Notes: generated from the sequence alone by a model not told the origin. Shown: positions 1 to 6,892, numbered from the stretch's first letter. The stretch: DNA of 7,168 bases from Armatimonadota bacterium (GCA_026415535.1 JAOAGX010000106.1:1-7168); one strand, 5' to 3'. A program made the numbers and translations.

Positions 1-1479
1 GGCGATCGAGTGCTTTTGTGTGTGGGAGCTATAGCTATTGTTGCCCTACTGAACCTGCGCGGCCTGCGCGAGTCTGGAACGCTATTTGCAATACCAACAT
101 ACGGATTCATACTCAGCGTAGGCGCGATGGTGACAGTAGGGTTGTTCAAAATGATCACCGGCGCCCCGATCAAGCCCGTACACGAAACATTTCCAACAGG
201 CCCTGAGCCGATTACCGGATTCGCGCTTTGGTGGCTAATCCTTCGCGCATTTGCCGGTGGATGCGCGGCGATGACCGGCACTGAGGCGGTTGCCGACGGG
301 ATTCCCGCTTTCAGGCCGCCCGAATCGAAGAATGCAGCTGCCACGCTCGTGTATATGGCATTCATACTTGCCTTCCTTTTCATAGGCATATCGGTACTTG
401 CACACGCTTACCAGGCGGTTCCATCTGAGGTTGTTGCAGGCATTGAGCCGATCCACGGAACTCCGGAGACCGTAGTCTCTCAGATCGCGCGCGGCGTATT
501 CGGCCGAGGCTGGTTCTACTATCTTATTCAGACTATGACCGCTGCGATACTCATTCTTGCGGCAAACACAGCGTTTCAAGATTTTCCCAGGCTAGGTTCG
601 ATCCTGGCGCGTGACCGATTCGCGCCGCGGCAGTTGGCTAACGTTGGCGACCGGTTGGTATTTACAAACGGCATACTTGCCCTGAGCGCACTGGCGGCGG
701 GGTTGATAGTGATCTTCAAAGGCGATACGCACGCACTGATTCCGCTCTATGCTATTGGGGTTTTCATATCCTTCACGCTTTCGCAGTTGAGTATGTGCCT
801 GCGGCAGCGTCGTTTGAAACAGCCCGGGTGGAAGTTCTACTCGAGAATAAGCCTTTTCGGGTCGTTTGCAACGGGCGTTGTGGCACTGGTTGTGGCGGTA
901 GTTAAGTTTACGGCAGGGCCAGTAATACCAGTTTGGTTTTTCCACATACCAACTGGCGCTTATATCGTGCTATTGTTAATTCCTTCCATCGTCTACGTTT
1001 TGCTCAAAATCAATCAGCATTATCGCGAGCTTGGCGAACAATTGCGCATCACCGAACCGCCAAAGCCCAGACCCATCAGGTCAACCTCCATAGTTCTCAC
1101 GGCTGGTGTACACAAGGGCATCTTACAGGCGCTGGAGTATGCATCTACACTCTCGCACGACTGCCGCGCTCTGTATATTGAGATAGACCCTAACGAGACG
1201 GCCCTGATACGCGACCGCTGGGAAAAGTTCGCCCTGCCCATGCCACTTGTCATACTTGAATCACCATATCGAACCGTGATTGAGCCAACTATCAAGTATC
1301 TAGAAGAGGTGAAAAAAGAGCGGCCGGATCATGTCGTCACTGTGGTGATTCCAGAATTCGTTCCGGCAAAGTTCTGGCACAAGCTGCTTCACAACCAGTC
1401 GGGCCTGATGCTCAAGCTAGCGCTTATGCTGCGGCGCGACATCGTTGTTACAAACGTGCGTTACTATTTGGAGAAGTAG
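1..1479 (+). CDS. kimA: KimA/YdaO-like potassium uptake permease (APC superfamily), 5'-truncated by the window edge
   Basis: The frame is open from base 1, so the true start lies outside the window. Compared from memory with B. subtilis KimA (607 aa), about 140 N-terminal residues are missing. Counting from the GTG at 10, family blocks run in order: LNLRGLRESG (14-23), GGCAAMTGTEAV (83-94), ETVVSQIA (153-160), ILAANTAF..FP (182-193), LARDRFAPR (199-207), ALIPLYAIGVFISFTLSQ (242-259), HYRELGEQLR (337-346) and a C-terminal WHKLLHNQSG (456-465). E92 and Y247 align with KimA E233 and Y377, residues implicated in K+ binding; the N-terminal ligands are off-window. Hydrophobic stretches near 30-47, 115-135, 170-188, 220-236, 242-262, 284-303 and 313-333 are membrane helices. 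Residues from about 355 form the cytoplasmic USP-like domain, which binds c-di-AMP in B. subtilis. KimA is a proton-coupled K+ importer of the inner membrane. Substrate here is inferred from homology; another APC substrate cannot be excluded. It is the first visible gene of an operon with the STAS-USP gene 5 bases downstream. Confidence 0.88.
   Translation, partial: GDRVLLCVGAIAIVALLNLRGLRESGTLFAIPTYGFILSVGAMVTVGLFKMITGAPIKPVHETFPTGPEPITGFALWWLILRAFAGGCAAMTGTEAVADGIPAFRPPESKNAAATLVYMAFILAFLFIGISVLAHAYQAVPSEVVAGIEPIHGTPETVVSQIARGVFGRGWFYYLIQTMTAAILILAANTAFQDFPRLGSILARDRFAPRQLANVGDRLVFTNGILALSALAAGLIVIFKGDTHALIPLYAIGVFISFTLSQLSMCLRQRRLKQPGWKFYSRISLFGSFATGVVALVVAVVKFTAGPVIPVWFFHIPTGAYIVLLLIPSIVYVLLKINQHYRELGEQLRITEPPKPRPIRSTSIVLTAGVHKGILQALEYASTLSHDCRALYIEIDPNETALIRDRWEKFALPMPLVILESPYRTVIEPTIKYLEEVKKERPDHVVTVVIPEFVPAKFWHKLLHNQSGLMLKLALMLRRDIVVTNVRYYLEK
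1470..1476 (+). promoter_or_regulatory. Ribosome binding site of the STAS-USP-USP gene, inside the upstream gene
   Basis: GGAGAAG lies 8 bases before the ATG at 1485 and overlaps the last codons of the transporter gene (stop at 1477-1479). This decides the start and predicts translational coupling: ribosomes finishing the transporter would expose or reload this site. Confidence 0.65.
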
Positions 1480-1484
1480 GCTCG

Positions 1485-2675
1485 ATGATTATAGAAGCGC
1501 GAGAAGACACGATAACCCTGCGAGGCGAGATCAAGAGCAACATATGGCCGGCTATTCAGGCGGCAGCAGCATTGCTTCTTGAAAAACATCCGACCGGCAT
1601 CATTATCGACTGTTCCGGTCTCACCAACATAACTGCAAAAGGCGCGGAAACCTTCGCGGATGCGCTCGGATATATCACTTCACACAACGCTAGGATTATC
1701 GTTGCCTCGCTCGCTCCCGAATTGTTGGAGATCGGTAAAAGCGTGCCGGCGGTCCGGGCGCAGCTTCCAATGGCTTCAACGGTCGAAGAAGCGCGGAGAG
1801 CCCTGAGCCTCGTCGAAGTTGCGCCACAGCGCGGCAAGGCCAGGCTGGCCGGAGTTGCGCCGATCGTCGGGAACTGGCGCAGGGCGGTTTATTTTGCCGA
1901 CAAGCTAGCAGTTGGCGAGAATTGCGAGATACACTTGGTTGATCTGATTAAGGTCCCCAGAACTCTGCCTGTTGGTACGCCAATGCCTGAACGTGAAGCC
2001 GCTGGACTGGCAAGGTTGGAAGAGGCTAAGAGCCTTGTTAGGGAGACAGGACTCAAGTGTTTCACGCACGTCGAGCGAGTGAGGTCGGAATCAGTCGGGC
2101 TGGTCGAGTTCGTGCACCGGTTAGAGGCAGACTTCGCTGTGGCCTCTATCGAGCGTGGCAAGATGGGCGAACCGCATATCGAGGAACCGGAGGCAATGAT
2201 GCTTCTCGAAGAGGCGGATTTCGAGGTATCGGTTATAAATGGTGGGCCGACGGAGGCGAATCGTCCGGTGACTCAAGCGGTCGTGCCGGCAGTCGGCGCG
2301 TGGGACCACGCAGTAGAACACGCATGTAAACTGGTTTCCGGACCGAATGCGCTTGTTACGGTAGTCTATCTGATTGCAATTCCTCGAACGCAGCCCATAG
2401 ATGCTGCAATGCCCGATGCAGAAGCCGCGGCTTCCGACTGTGCAAAGGAAGCCCTGCGTATCGCCAAGAGATACCCGGTTAAAGTTAATCCCAGAACGGA
2501 GCGTGTGCGCGATCCAATACGCGGTTTCCTACGGTTTGTGGATTCGAACGCTTTTGATCTGGCTGTCGTCGGCGTGAAGGGCGAAACTACAAGTGACTAT
2601 CACATCGCTCATACAATAGCGACTGAGCTCCTGCAGGAATTGCCTTGCGAGACGGTTTTTCTGCGTGTTCAATAA
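1485..2675 (+). CDS. STAS domain fused to two tandem USP-like domains; probable partner of the KimA-like transporter
   Basis: This is a 396-aa soluble protein with no signal peptide or membrane helix. Residues 1-108 are a STAS domain, with the core strand GIIIDCSGL (38-46) followed by the loop T50-A51-K52-G53. In anti-sigma antagonists this loop is D-S-S/T-G with a phosphorylated Ser/Thr; here Ala and Lys replace it, so classical phospho-switching is unlikely. Residues about 119-252 and 261-396 are two USP-like units that align without gaps at a 142-residue offset for about 100 residues. Shared positions include VG.W (128-131, 270-273), A134-V135/A276-V277, PRT (158-160, 300-302), MP..EAA (167-173, 309-315), ER.R (197-200, 339-342). 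The USP nucleotide motif G-2x-G-9x-G(S/T) is absent in unit 1 and incomplete in unit 2 (G363, G366), so ATP binding is doubtful. Operon position and the USP-like tail of the transporter suggest a regulator or accessory subunit of K+ uptake; that role is inference. Confidence 0.85.
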   Translation: MIIEAREDTITLRGEIKSNIWPAIQAAAALLLEKHPTGIIIDCSGLTNITAKGAETFADALGYITSHNARIIVASLAPELLEIGKSVPAVRAQLPMASTVEEARRALSLVEVAPQRGKARLAGVAPIVGNWRRAVYFADKLAVGENCEIHLVDLIKVPRTLPVGTPMPEREAAGLARLEEAKSLVRETGLKCFTHVERVRSESVGLVEFVHRLEADFAVASIERGKMGEPHIEEPEAMMLLEEADFEVSVINGGPTEANRPVTQAVVPAVGAWDHAVEHACKLVSGPNALVTVVYLIAIPRTQPIDAAMPDAEAAASDCAKEALRIAKRYPVKVNPRTERVRDPIRGFLRFVDSNAFDLAVVGVKGETTSDYHIAHTIATELLQELPCETVFLRVQ

Positions 2676-2685
2676 GTATCGATAA

Positions 2686-2746
2686 GTGTCATTTAGATTT
2701 TTTAGTTAAAATATTATCTAAAGTACACTCAAGGCGTGATTTAGAT
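2686..2746. repeat. Three alternating copies of a 13-base word (forward, reverse, forward) at exact 24-base steps
   Basis: The core TTTAGAT occurs at 2692-2698 and 2740-2746, with its reverse complement ATCTAAA at 2716-2722. Extended, the arms are 2686-2698 (GTGTCATTTAGAT), 2716-2728 (reverse complement GTGTACTTTAGAT) and 2734-2746 (GCGTGATTTAGAT), each pair matching at 9 to 11 of 13 positions. The middle arm can pair with the left arm (11 pairs around a 2-base mismatch, 17-base loop) or with the right arm (7-bp core plus broken extension), not both. The spacer is AT-rich, unlike the genes on either side. It could be operator sites, an RNA switch before mazG, or the end of a small non-autonomous element. 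No gene here tells which. Confidence 0.6.
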
Positions 2747-2748
2747 AC

Positions 2749-2802
2749 CCCGTCATTCTGGGCGAAGCGAAGAATCTCTCGAATGGCAAAAATTCTTTTC
2801 GC
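2749..2802. repeat. Short interspersed REP-like repeat with hairpin potential
   Basis: The string CGTCATTCTGGGCGAAGCGA (from 2751), continuing into AGAATCTC, closely resembles a short intergenic repeat I recall from many bacterial genomes (CATTCTGAGCGAAGCGAAGAATCT type). ATTCT (2755-2759) can pair with AGAAT (2771-2775). GCGAAGAAT (2767-2775) can alternatively pair with ATTCTTTTCGC (2792-2802), leaving a 2-base bulge and a 16-base loop. The element sits directly after the triple repeat and ends 17 bases before the mazG start, so it is probably transcribed as part of the mazG leader. Family membership is from memory and not verified by a search. Confidence 0.5.
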
Positions 2803-2819
2803 GTAATGGTTACGAGCCA

Positions 2820-3599
2820 ATGCAAGATCATGTAGCCGAGGAATTCAAGAAGCTGGTTGAGACGGTAGCCAAGCTTCGGTCGCCGGAAGGTTGTCCATGG
2901 GACCGAAAGCAGACGCACGACTCGCTGAAACGATATGCTATTGAGGAAACCTACGAAGTCGTTGAGGCAGTCGATTCTGGCGACGAGGGTCGACTCAAGG
3001 ACGAGCTTGGTGACCTGTTGCTGCAAGTGCTGTTACACGCACAGATTGCGAGCGAGTCTGGCCGATTTGACATCGCCGATGTCTGTCGTTCCATCCGGGA
3101 GAAGTTGCATCGCCGCCATCCTCACGTCTTTTCTGACACTCAGGTTTCCGGTGTTGAGGACGTGTTGGTTAACTGGGAGAAGATCAAGCGATGTGAACCG
3201 GGCTATGAGGATCGAGAGTCGGTTTTGGACGGTGTTCCCGCAAGCCTCCCGGCACTGATGCGTGCAGCTGTGATGAGTAGAAAGGCTGCTAGAACCGGCT
3301 TTGACTGGCCCGACATCCACGCGATTTTCGGCAAGCTGAGGGAAGAAATCGGCGAACTCGAAGCTGCAGTAGATTCAAACGATCCTGTTCACATCAAAAG
3401 CGAGATCGGAGACCTGCTGTTCACTGTGGTCAACATTGCGCGGTGGGCGGACATTGATCCTGAGGAGGCTTTGCGTGATATGTTGAAGAGGTTCGCCTAT
3501 CGATTCGGGCGGATCGAAGAGCGAGCACGTGAAACCGGCCGCGACATCCGAGAAATGACCATTCAGGAGATGGACGAAGTCTGGGATGAGGCCAAGTAA
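2820..3599 (+). CDS. mazG: MazG nucleoside triphosphate pyrophosphohydrolase
   Basis: The 259-aa product is close to the E. coli MazG length (263 aa). It hydrolyses NTPs and dNTPs to the monophosphate and pyrophosphate in the cytoplasm, clearing aberrant nucleotides, and in E. coli affects ppGpp levels. The N-terminal MazG unit has the signature GCPWDRKQTH (24-33), then metal-binding E42-E43-x-x-E46 and E62-x-x-D65 (ELGDLLLQV). The C-terminal unit repeats this as E175-E176-x-x-E179 and E195-x-x-D198 (EIGDLLFTVVNIAR), so both all-alpha units keep the acidic quartets. The conserved VNWEKIK (117-123) is also present. ATG at 2820 is the only possible start: the frame is open back to a TAG at 2742-2744 but has no other ATG, GTG or TTG there. 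No clear Shine-Dalgarno precedes it, so initiation may be weak or depend on leader structure. It stands alone, convergent with the M16 peptidase gene. Confidence 0.95.
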   Translation: MQDHVAEEFKKLVETVAKLRSPEGCPWDRKQTHDSLKRYAIEETYEVVEAVDSGDEGRLKDELGDLLLQVLLHAQIASESGRFDIADVCRSIREKLHRRHPHVFSDTQVSGVEDVLVNWEKIKRCEPGYEDRESVLDGVPASLPALMRAAVMSRKAARTGFDWPDIHAIFGKLREEIGELEAAVDSNDPVHIKSEIGDLLFTVVNIARWADIDPEEALRDMLKRFAYRFGRIEERARETGRDIREMTIQEMDEVWDEAK

Positions 3600-3685
3600 T
3601 ATGTGCTATAGATCATCCTGGCAGTAGAAGGTATGTTGCTCTCGGTGCGAGTGTCGGAGCATTGTCCCAGCATATTACGGCAGTT
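3600..3685. other. Convergent intergenic gap between mazG and the M16 peptidase gene
   Basis: This 86-base gap lies between two converging stop codons. A small stem CTCG-GTG-CGAG (3641-3651) sits within a looser TGCTC (3637-3641) / GAGCA (3657-3661) pairing. Neither is followed by a T-run in either direction, so no intrinsic terminator can be called. The word TCATCCTGGCAGTA at 3613-3626 recurs exactly at 4972-4985 inside the peptidase linker. Confidence 0.4.
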
Positions 3686-6445
3686 CTACTTTAAACCAGG
3701 TCCCGCAACTACCAGTGTGGCCGCTTCCGGGTTAAGGTATTTCGCTGCAGCAGCTTTTACCTGGTCAAATGTGACGGATCGATAAACCTCGGCGTACTTT
3801 GAGAGATAGTCTACTCCGAGGCCGTAGAACTCCGCATTTAGAAGTTGACGCGCGATGCCGGCGTTTGTTTCCAGCGCGATGGGGAATACCCCGACAATGA
3901 ACTCCCTCGCCTGCTCAAACTGCTTTTTCGTGGGACCGTCCTTCTTGAACTTGGCAATGTTTTCCTTGAGGGTATTTAGGGCTTCATCAAGGTCTCTCGG
4001 ACTCGTGCCAAGCGCGGTGTACCACGGCCCTGCGCCCAGCGTGGCTTCGAATGTCGAATATACGTCGTATGCCAATCCACGCTTTTCTCTAATCTCGTTC
4101 CCGAGAATACTTGCAAGAGCCCCTGCTCCTCCCAGTATCTGATTCATCACTCGGACAGCGTAGAAGTCGGGGTCGCTGCGCTTTAGTCCTAGTGCGTGGC
4201 CGAATAGGAGGCTGACCTCACTCTTGTCCTCCATTGGGATCGCGATTTTTGCCCCTTGAGTTTGTGGTTGCACTGTTGGAATGTTGATATTGGGCGGCGG
4301 TCCTTCAGCTCTCCAGTTTCCGAATGCCCGCTTGACTAGCTCCACAGCTTCTTTTGCTCCTACATCGCCGGCGATCACTATGATTGTTGTGTCGGGGCGG
4401 TAGTAGGTCTTGTAGAAGACTGCCAGATCTTCGCGCGCAATGGCCTTGAGGTTGTTTTTAGCATCTTCGAAGTTGAGCATGTGATAAGGATGACCTGGAG
4501 GAAACACAGCGTGATAAAATGCTCGCATTGCTTGAGCGTCTGGTGACTCTTCGCTTTGTACCAAGCGTGACAAAGCCTCTCCTTTAGCTCGCTCGAACTG
4601 GTCCTCAGGGAACGACGCGTTCATAAGTTCGTCTGCTAGGACGTCAAGAATCATTGGCAAATCCTTGGTTAAGCACCTTGCTCGGAACTCGGCCGACTCG
4701 ACACCCGACGACGTGTCTATGCTCGCTCCCACGAAATCGATTTGCTTGGCGATCTCAAGTGCGGTGCGATTCTTAGTACCGCGAGTGATCGTCTCAGCCA
4801 CGAGGTTTGCCACCCCCGACTTGCCTGGTGGATCGAAGTAGCTTCCTGCCTTGATGTTGCCTGCCACAGCGATTGTAGGGTTAGAGTGGTTCTCGTGCAC
4901 AATCACCACAAGGCCATTTGGCAAGGTCTCTCGATAGGGCCTTGCAGCTTGCTGACGACTTTCTCCCGATTTCATCCTGGCAGTAAGAGAAACTGGAAGA
5001 GAAACACTTTTGCCACGTGCTCTTCTTCTAGGAGAGAGCAGGGGAGGGGTCCTGTAAAACTCGCAACCCTTCGAATACTGAACCTCCCCAGAATAATCTT
5101 CACCCTCCGGTCCGCTAGCCTCGCCATCAGTTGGAATGAAGCGAGCAATTGTAAGGTTGTCTTCTACCAAATACTTTCGCGCAACTTCTTGAACCTGCCG
5201 TGCCGTAACGGCGTTGATGCGCGGGATAAGTGTTTCCAAATACCGCCATGAAGTCACGGTGTTGTAGTAACCGAGCTGTTCACCCTGATCGGAAACACTG
5301 TCGTTTTGGAACACTACGTATGCCTGCAACTGGTTTCTTGCGGCTTGTATTTCCTCTTCGGAGGGCGGAGAGGACTTGATCTTTTCAACTTCGGCGAGAA
5401 GCGCTGACTCAACCGTTGCGATATTAACTCCATGCCTGGCGGTTGCGCCTAGTATGAATAGGCCTGGGTCGCGGCGAATATCGGCGCTGGACCAGGCAGA
5501 AGTCGCAAGCTGCTTTTCTACTAGAGCTTGGTATAGCCGACTGGACCGTCCGCCGCTAAGAATCTGGTCCAGAATCATCATTGCGTAGCTGTCAGGATCG
5601 TCTATTGCAGGTCCGTGATAGCCTAGTTGGATGCGTTCGGCGTTTCCGCGAAGGCGGATGTTAATCTCACGCTTCCCGCGCTGCCTGGGTTCGTTTGTGT
5701 AGACCTGTTTTGGCATTTTGGCCGGAGGCTTCTTGCCAAAATATTTTCTGACGAGCGCTAATGCTTTTTTCGGATCGAAATCGCCGACTAGCACGAGCGT
5801 GGCGTTGTTGGGGTGGTAGTAAGTGTGGTAGTAAGTTGTGAGCTGACTCCGGCTAATGTTCTCGACATCAGATTGCCATCCTATAACAGGCCATTGGTAA
5901 GGGTGTGCTTGGAACGCGGTCGACATCAATCCCTGATACAACTGCCAGCCGGGGTCGTTCTCGCGTCCCTGCCTCTCTGAAAGAACTACCGTCCTTTCCT
6001 TCTGAAATTCCGAATCAAGCAGAAGCGCGTTTCCGACACGCTCTGCAAGCGTCTTAAGGGATAATTCAAGGTGTTCGCTCGACATAAGTTGCCAGTAATA
6101 GGTGAAATCGGTCCAGGTAGCCGCGTTCTCAATACCGCCTTTTTCGCGGATAATGCGTGTGATTTCGCCTTTCTTATAGTTCTTGCTTGAATTAAAGAGC
6201 ATATGCTCCAGCAGATGCGATATGCCGGTGATTCCGGTGTGTTCGTTGCGTGAGCCGACTCTAAACCACACTTGGGCTGTAAAGACAGGTGCGGCGTGGG
6301 ATTCCTTCATAAGGACAGTTAAACCGTTAGGCAGCTTGGTTTCAATGACCCCTGTCGCTTGCGCGAGTGCCGAAGATGTCACTAGAAGCCAAGCGATTAT
6401 AAACGCGAAAACCTTGCGGTTATTGCGTGTAAGTCGAGAGATCAT
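3686..6445 (-). CDS. Secreted M16 family zinc metallopeptidase with two fused M16 units (pitrilysin/PqqL-like)
   Basis: Starting at the ATG at 6445-6443 the product is 919 aa. The start is chosen because GGAGG lies 5 bases upstream and the protein then opens with a Sec signal peptide: basic n-region (R4, R7, R10, K11), hydrophobic core 12-23, likely cleavage A26-L-A28|Q29. The N-terminal unit (about 33-435) carries the inverted zinc motif H77-L-L-E80-H81, with the third ligand E157 exactly 76 residues later, so it should be catalytic. The second unit (about 503-915) has lost HxxEH (the matching stretch reads GVANLVAETI, 544-553) but keeps the substrate-binding R/Y type element KRGLAYDVYS (788-797). 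Active plus inactive pairing is typical of M16 enzymes, which enclose and cut peptides. It is probably periplasmic or outer-face; substrate unknown. The linker 441-500 is acidic, then strongly basic (RRRAR, 473-477), and appears to contain a translated repeat. It is transcribed alone from its own promoter. Confidence 0.93.
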   Translation of the reverse strand: MISRLTRNNRKVFAFIIAWLLVTSSALAQATGVIETKLPNGLTVLMKESHAAPVFTAQVWFRVGSRNEHTGITGISHLLEHMLFNSSKNYKKGEITRIIREKGGIENAATWTDFTYYWQLMSSEHLELSLKTLAERVGNALLLDSEFQKERTVVLSERQGRENDPGWQLYQGLMSTAFQAHPYQWPVIGWQSDVENISRSQLTTYYHTYYHPNNATLVLVGDFDPKKALALVRKYFGKKPPAKMPKQVYTNEPRQRGKREINIRLRGNAERIQLGYHGPAIDDPDSYAMMILDQILSGGRSSRLYQALVEKQLATSAWSSADIRRDPGLFILGATARHGVNIATVESALLAEVEKIKSSPPSEEEIQAARNQLQAYVVFQNDSVSDQGEQLGYYNTVTSWRYLETLIPRINAVTARQVQEVARKYLVEDNLTIARFIPTDGEASGPEGEDYSGEVQYSKGCEFYRTPPLLSPRRRARGKSVSLPVSLTARMKSGESRQQAARPYRETLPNGLVVIVHENHSNPTIAVAGNIKAGSYFDPPGKSGVANLVAETITRGTKNRTALEIAKQIDFVGASIDTSSGVESAEFRARCLTKDLPMILDVLADELMNASFPEDQFERAKGEALSRLVQSEESPDAQAMRAFYHAVFPPGHPYHMLNFEDAKNNLKAIAREDLAVFYKTYYRPDTTIIVIAGDVGAKEAVELVKRAFGNWRAEGPPPNINIPTVQPQTQGAKIAIPMEDKSEVSLLFGHALGLKRSDPDFYAVRVMNQILGGAGALASILGNEIREKRGLAYDVYSTFEATLGAGPWYTALGTSPRDLDEALNTLKENIAKFKKDGPTKKQFEQAREFIVGVFPIALETNAGIARQLLNAEFYGLGVDYLSKYAEVYRSVTFDQVKAAAAKYLNPEAATLVVAGPGLK
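4964..5060. repeat. Probable interspersed repeat translated in frame inside the M16 linker
   Basis: The plus strand reads TTCTTCTAGGAGAGAGCAGG (5024-5043) then GGAGGGGTCC. It resembles one half of a common interspersed element I recall as CTAGGAGAGGGCTGGGGTGAGG. On the minus strand it encodes peptidase residues about 464-494 (TPPLLSPRRRARGKSVSL..TARM), a proline/arginine/serine-rich stretch unlike the M16 folds around it and sitting exactly between the two units. Purine/pyrimidine strand asymmetry is strong here. The 14-base word at 4972-4985 recurs at 3613-3626. Element identity is from memory; boundaries are approximate. Confidence 0.45.
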
Positions 6446-6450
6446 AGGAT

Positions 6451-6455
6451 CCTCC
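6451..6455 (-). promoter_or_regulatory. Strong Shine-Dalgarno of the M16 peptidase gene
   Basis: Minus-strand GGAGG is separated by 5 bases (ATCCT) from the ATG at 6445-6443. It fixes the start 37 codons inside the longest open frame, whose first codon (TTG at 6556) would coincide with the promoter -35 box. Confidence 0.8.
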
Positions 6456-6527
6456 AAGCGAACTGAGGTTTTTGCGATAGAACTTGCTTGTTTCAACAAT
6501 AGCATCGTCGTCGAGTCAACAGCCATC

Positions 6528-6556
6528 ATCGTAAGGGTGTCGAAAGGATTTGTCAA
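6528..6556 (-). promoter_or_regulatory. Sigma70-type promoter for the M16 peptidase gene
   Basis: On the minus strand there is a perfect TTGACA (complement of 6551-6556), a 17-base spacer, and TACGAT (complement of 6528-6533; 4 of 6 matches to TATAAT). Transcription would begin near 6520, leaving a leader of about 75 bases before the ATG at 6445. No operator-like dyad overlapping it was seen. Confidence 0.55.
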
Positions 6557-6754
6557 ACCTATCCCTAGACGGAGACCGCCGCCACGAAAGGCGCTCTATC
6601 CCGATTACTCCGGGTGGTGGAGCTTTGTACCAAGCCCAAGGAACCGGCCCGGAATACATGGCTACAACCTGATGTCGGAGATAGAGTGACTGGCAATGAC
6701 AGACTCGGAAGTAGGTTCCGGCGCCGCTAGAAGAGTCTTAGGGAGGAAAGAGGA

Positions 6755-6892
6755 ATGGAAGCGCATGGTCGGATGTTCCTAGCTGAGAGCGGATCAAGAA
6801 TAACTTTAATAGCGTCCGAGGCTCAGCCTGGTGAATTCGGAGAGTCATATATAGATGGTACTCCTGTATTGGGCGAAGACGTTTGCGGCTAA
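6755..6892 (+). CDS. Possible small protein of 45 aa, unrecognised
   Basis: ATG at 6755-6757 is preceded by the purine-rich GGGAGGAAAGAGGA (6741-6754), containing GGAGG with 8 bases to the start, and the frame runs to TAA at 6890-6892. The peptide (MEAHGRMFLAESGSRITLIA..., ending GEDVCG) is acidic and glycine-rich, with no membrane segment or signal peptide. I do not recognise a family. The good ribosome site is the only support; length is short enough for chance, and a decayed longer gene is an alternative because a different forward frame opens just before it ends. Confidence 0.3.
   Translation: MEAHGRMFLAESGSRITLIASEAQPGEFGESYIDGTPVLGEDVCG

Noticed and set aside
1..60. c-di-AMP (ydaO-type) riboswitch expected before a kimA gene
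   Set aside because: The gene's 5' end is outside the window, so its leader cannot be examined.
2692..2720. Promoter for mazG (TTTAGA then TATCTA, or TATTAT at 2712-2717)
   Set aside because: Only poor box matches or wrong spacing (14 bases for the better -10); AT-rich sequence gives such matches easily.
2676..2728. Intrinsic terminator after the STAS-USP gene
   Set aside because: There is a T-run at 2698-2703 and an 8-base palindrome TATCGATA (2677-2684), but no GC-rich stem directly before the Ts; the larger dyad has the Ts in its loop, not after it.
2718..3026. Minus-strand open frame antisense to the mazG start
   Set aside because: Overlaps the strongly conserved mazG N-terminus and the repeat elements; no domain or ribosome site.
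4742..5251. Plus-strand open frame of 169 codons inside the M16 gene
   Set aside because: Mirror of the peptidase coding strand; residues resemble no family and it spans the repeat-like linker by chance openness.
6446..6556. 37-residue N-terminal extension of the M16 peptidase beginning at TTG 6556
   Set aside because: It would place the start codon in a perfect -35 box, has no ribosome site, and would bury the signal peptide; the ATG at 6445 has GGAGG and opens with the signal sequence.
6183..6689. Plus-strand open frame of 168 codons antisense to the M16 5' end
   Set aside because: Composition follows the reverse of the M16 coding sequence, no ribosome site or recognisable domain, and it crosses the M16 promoter.
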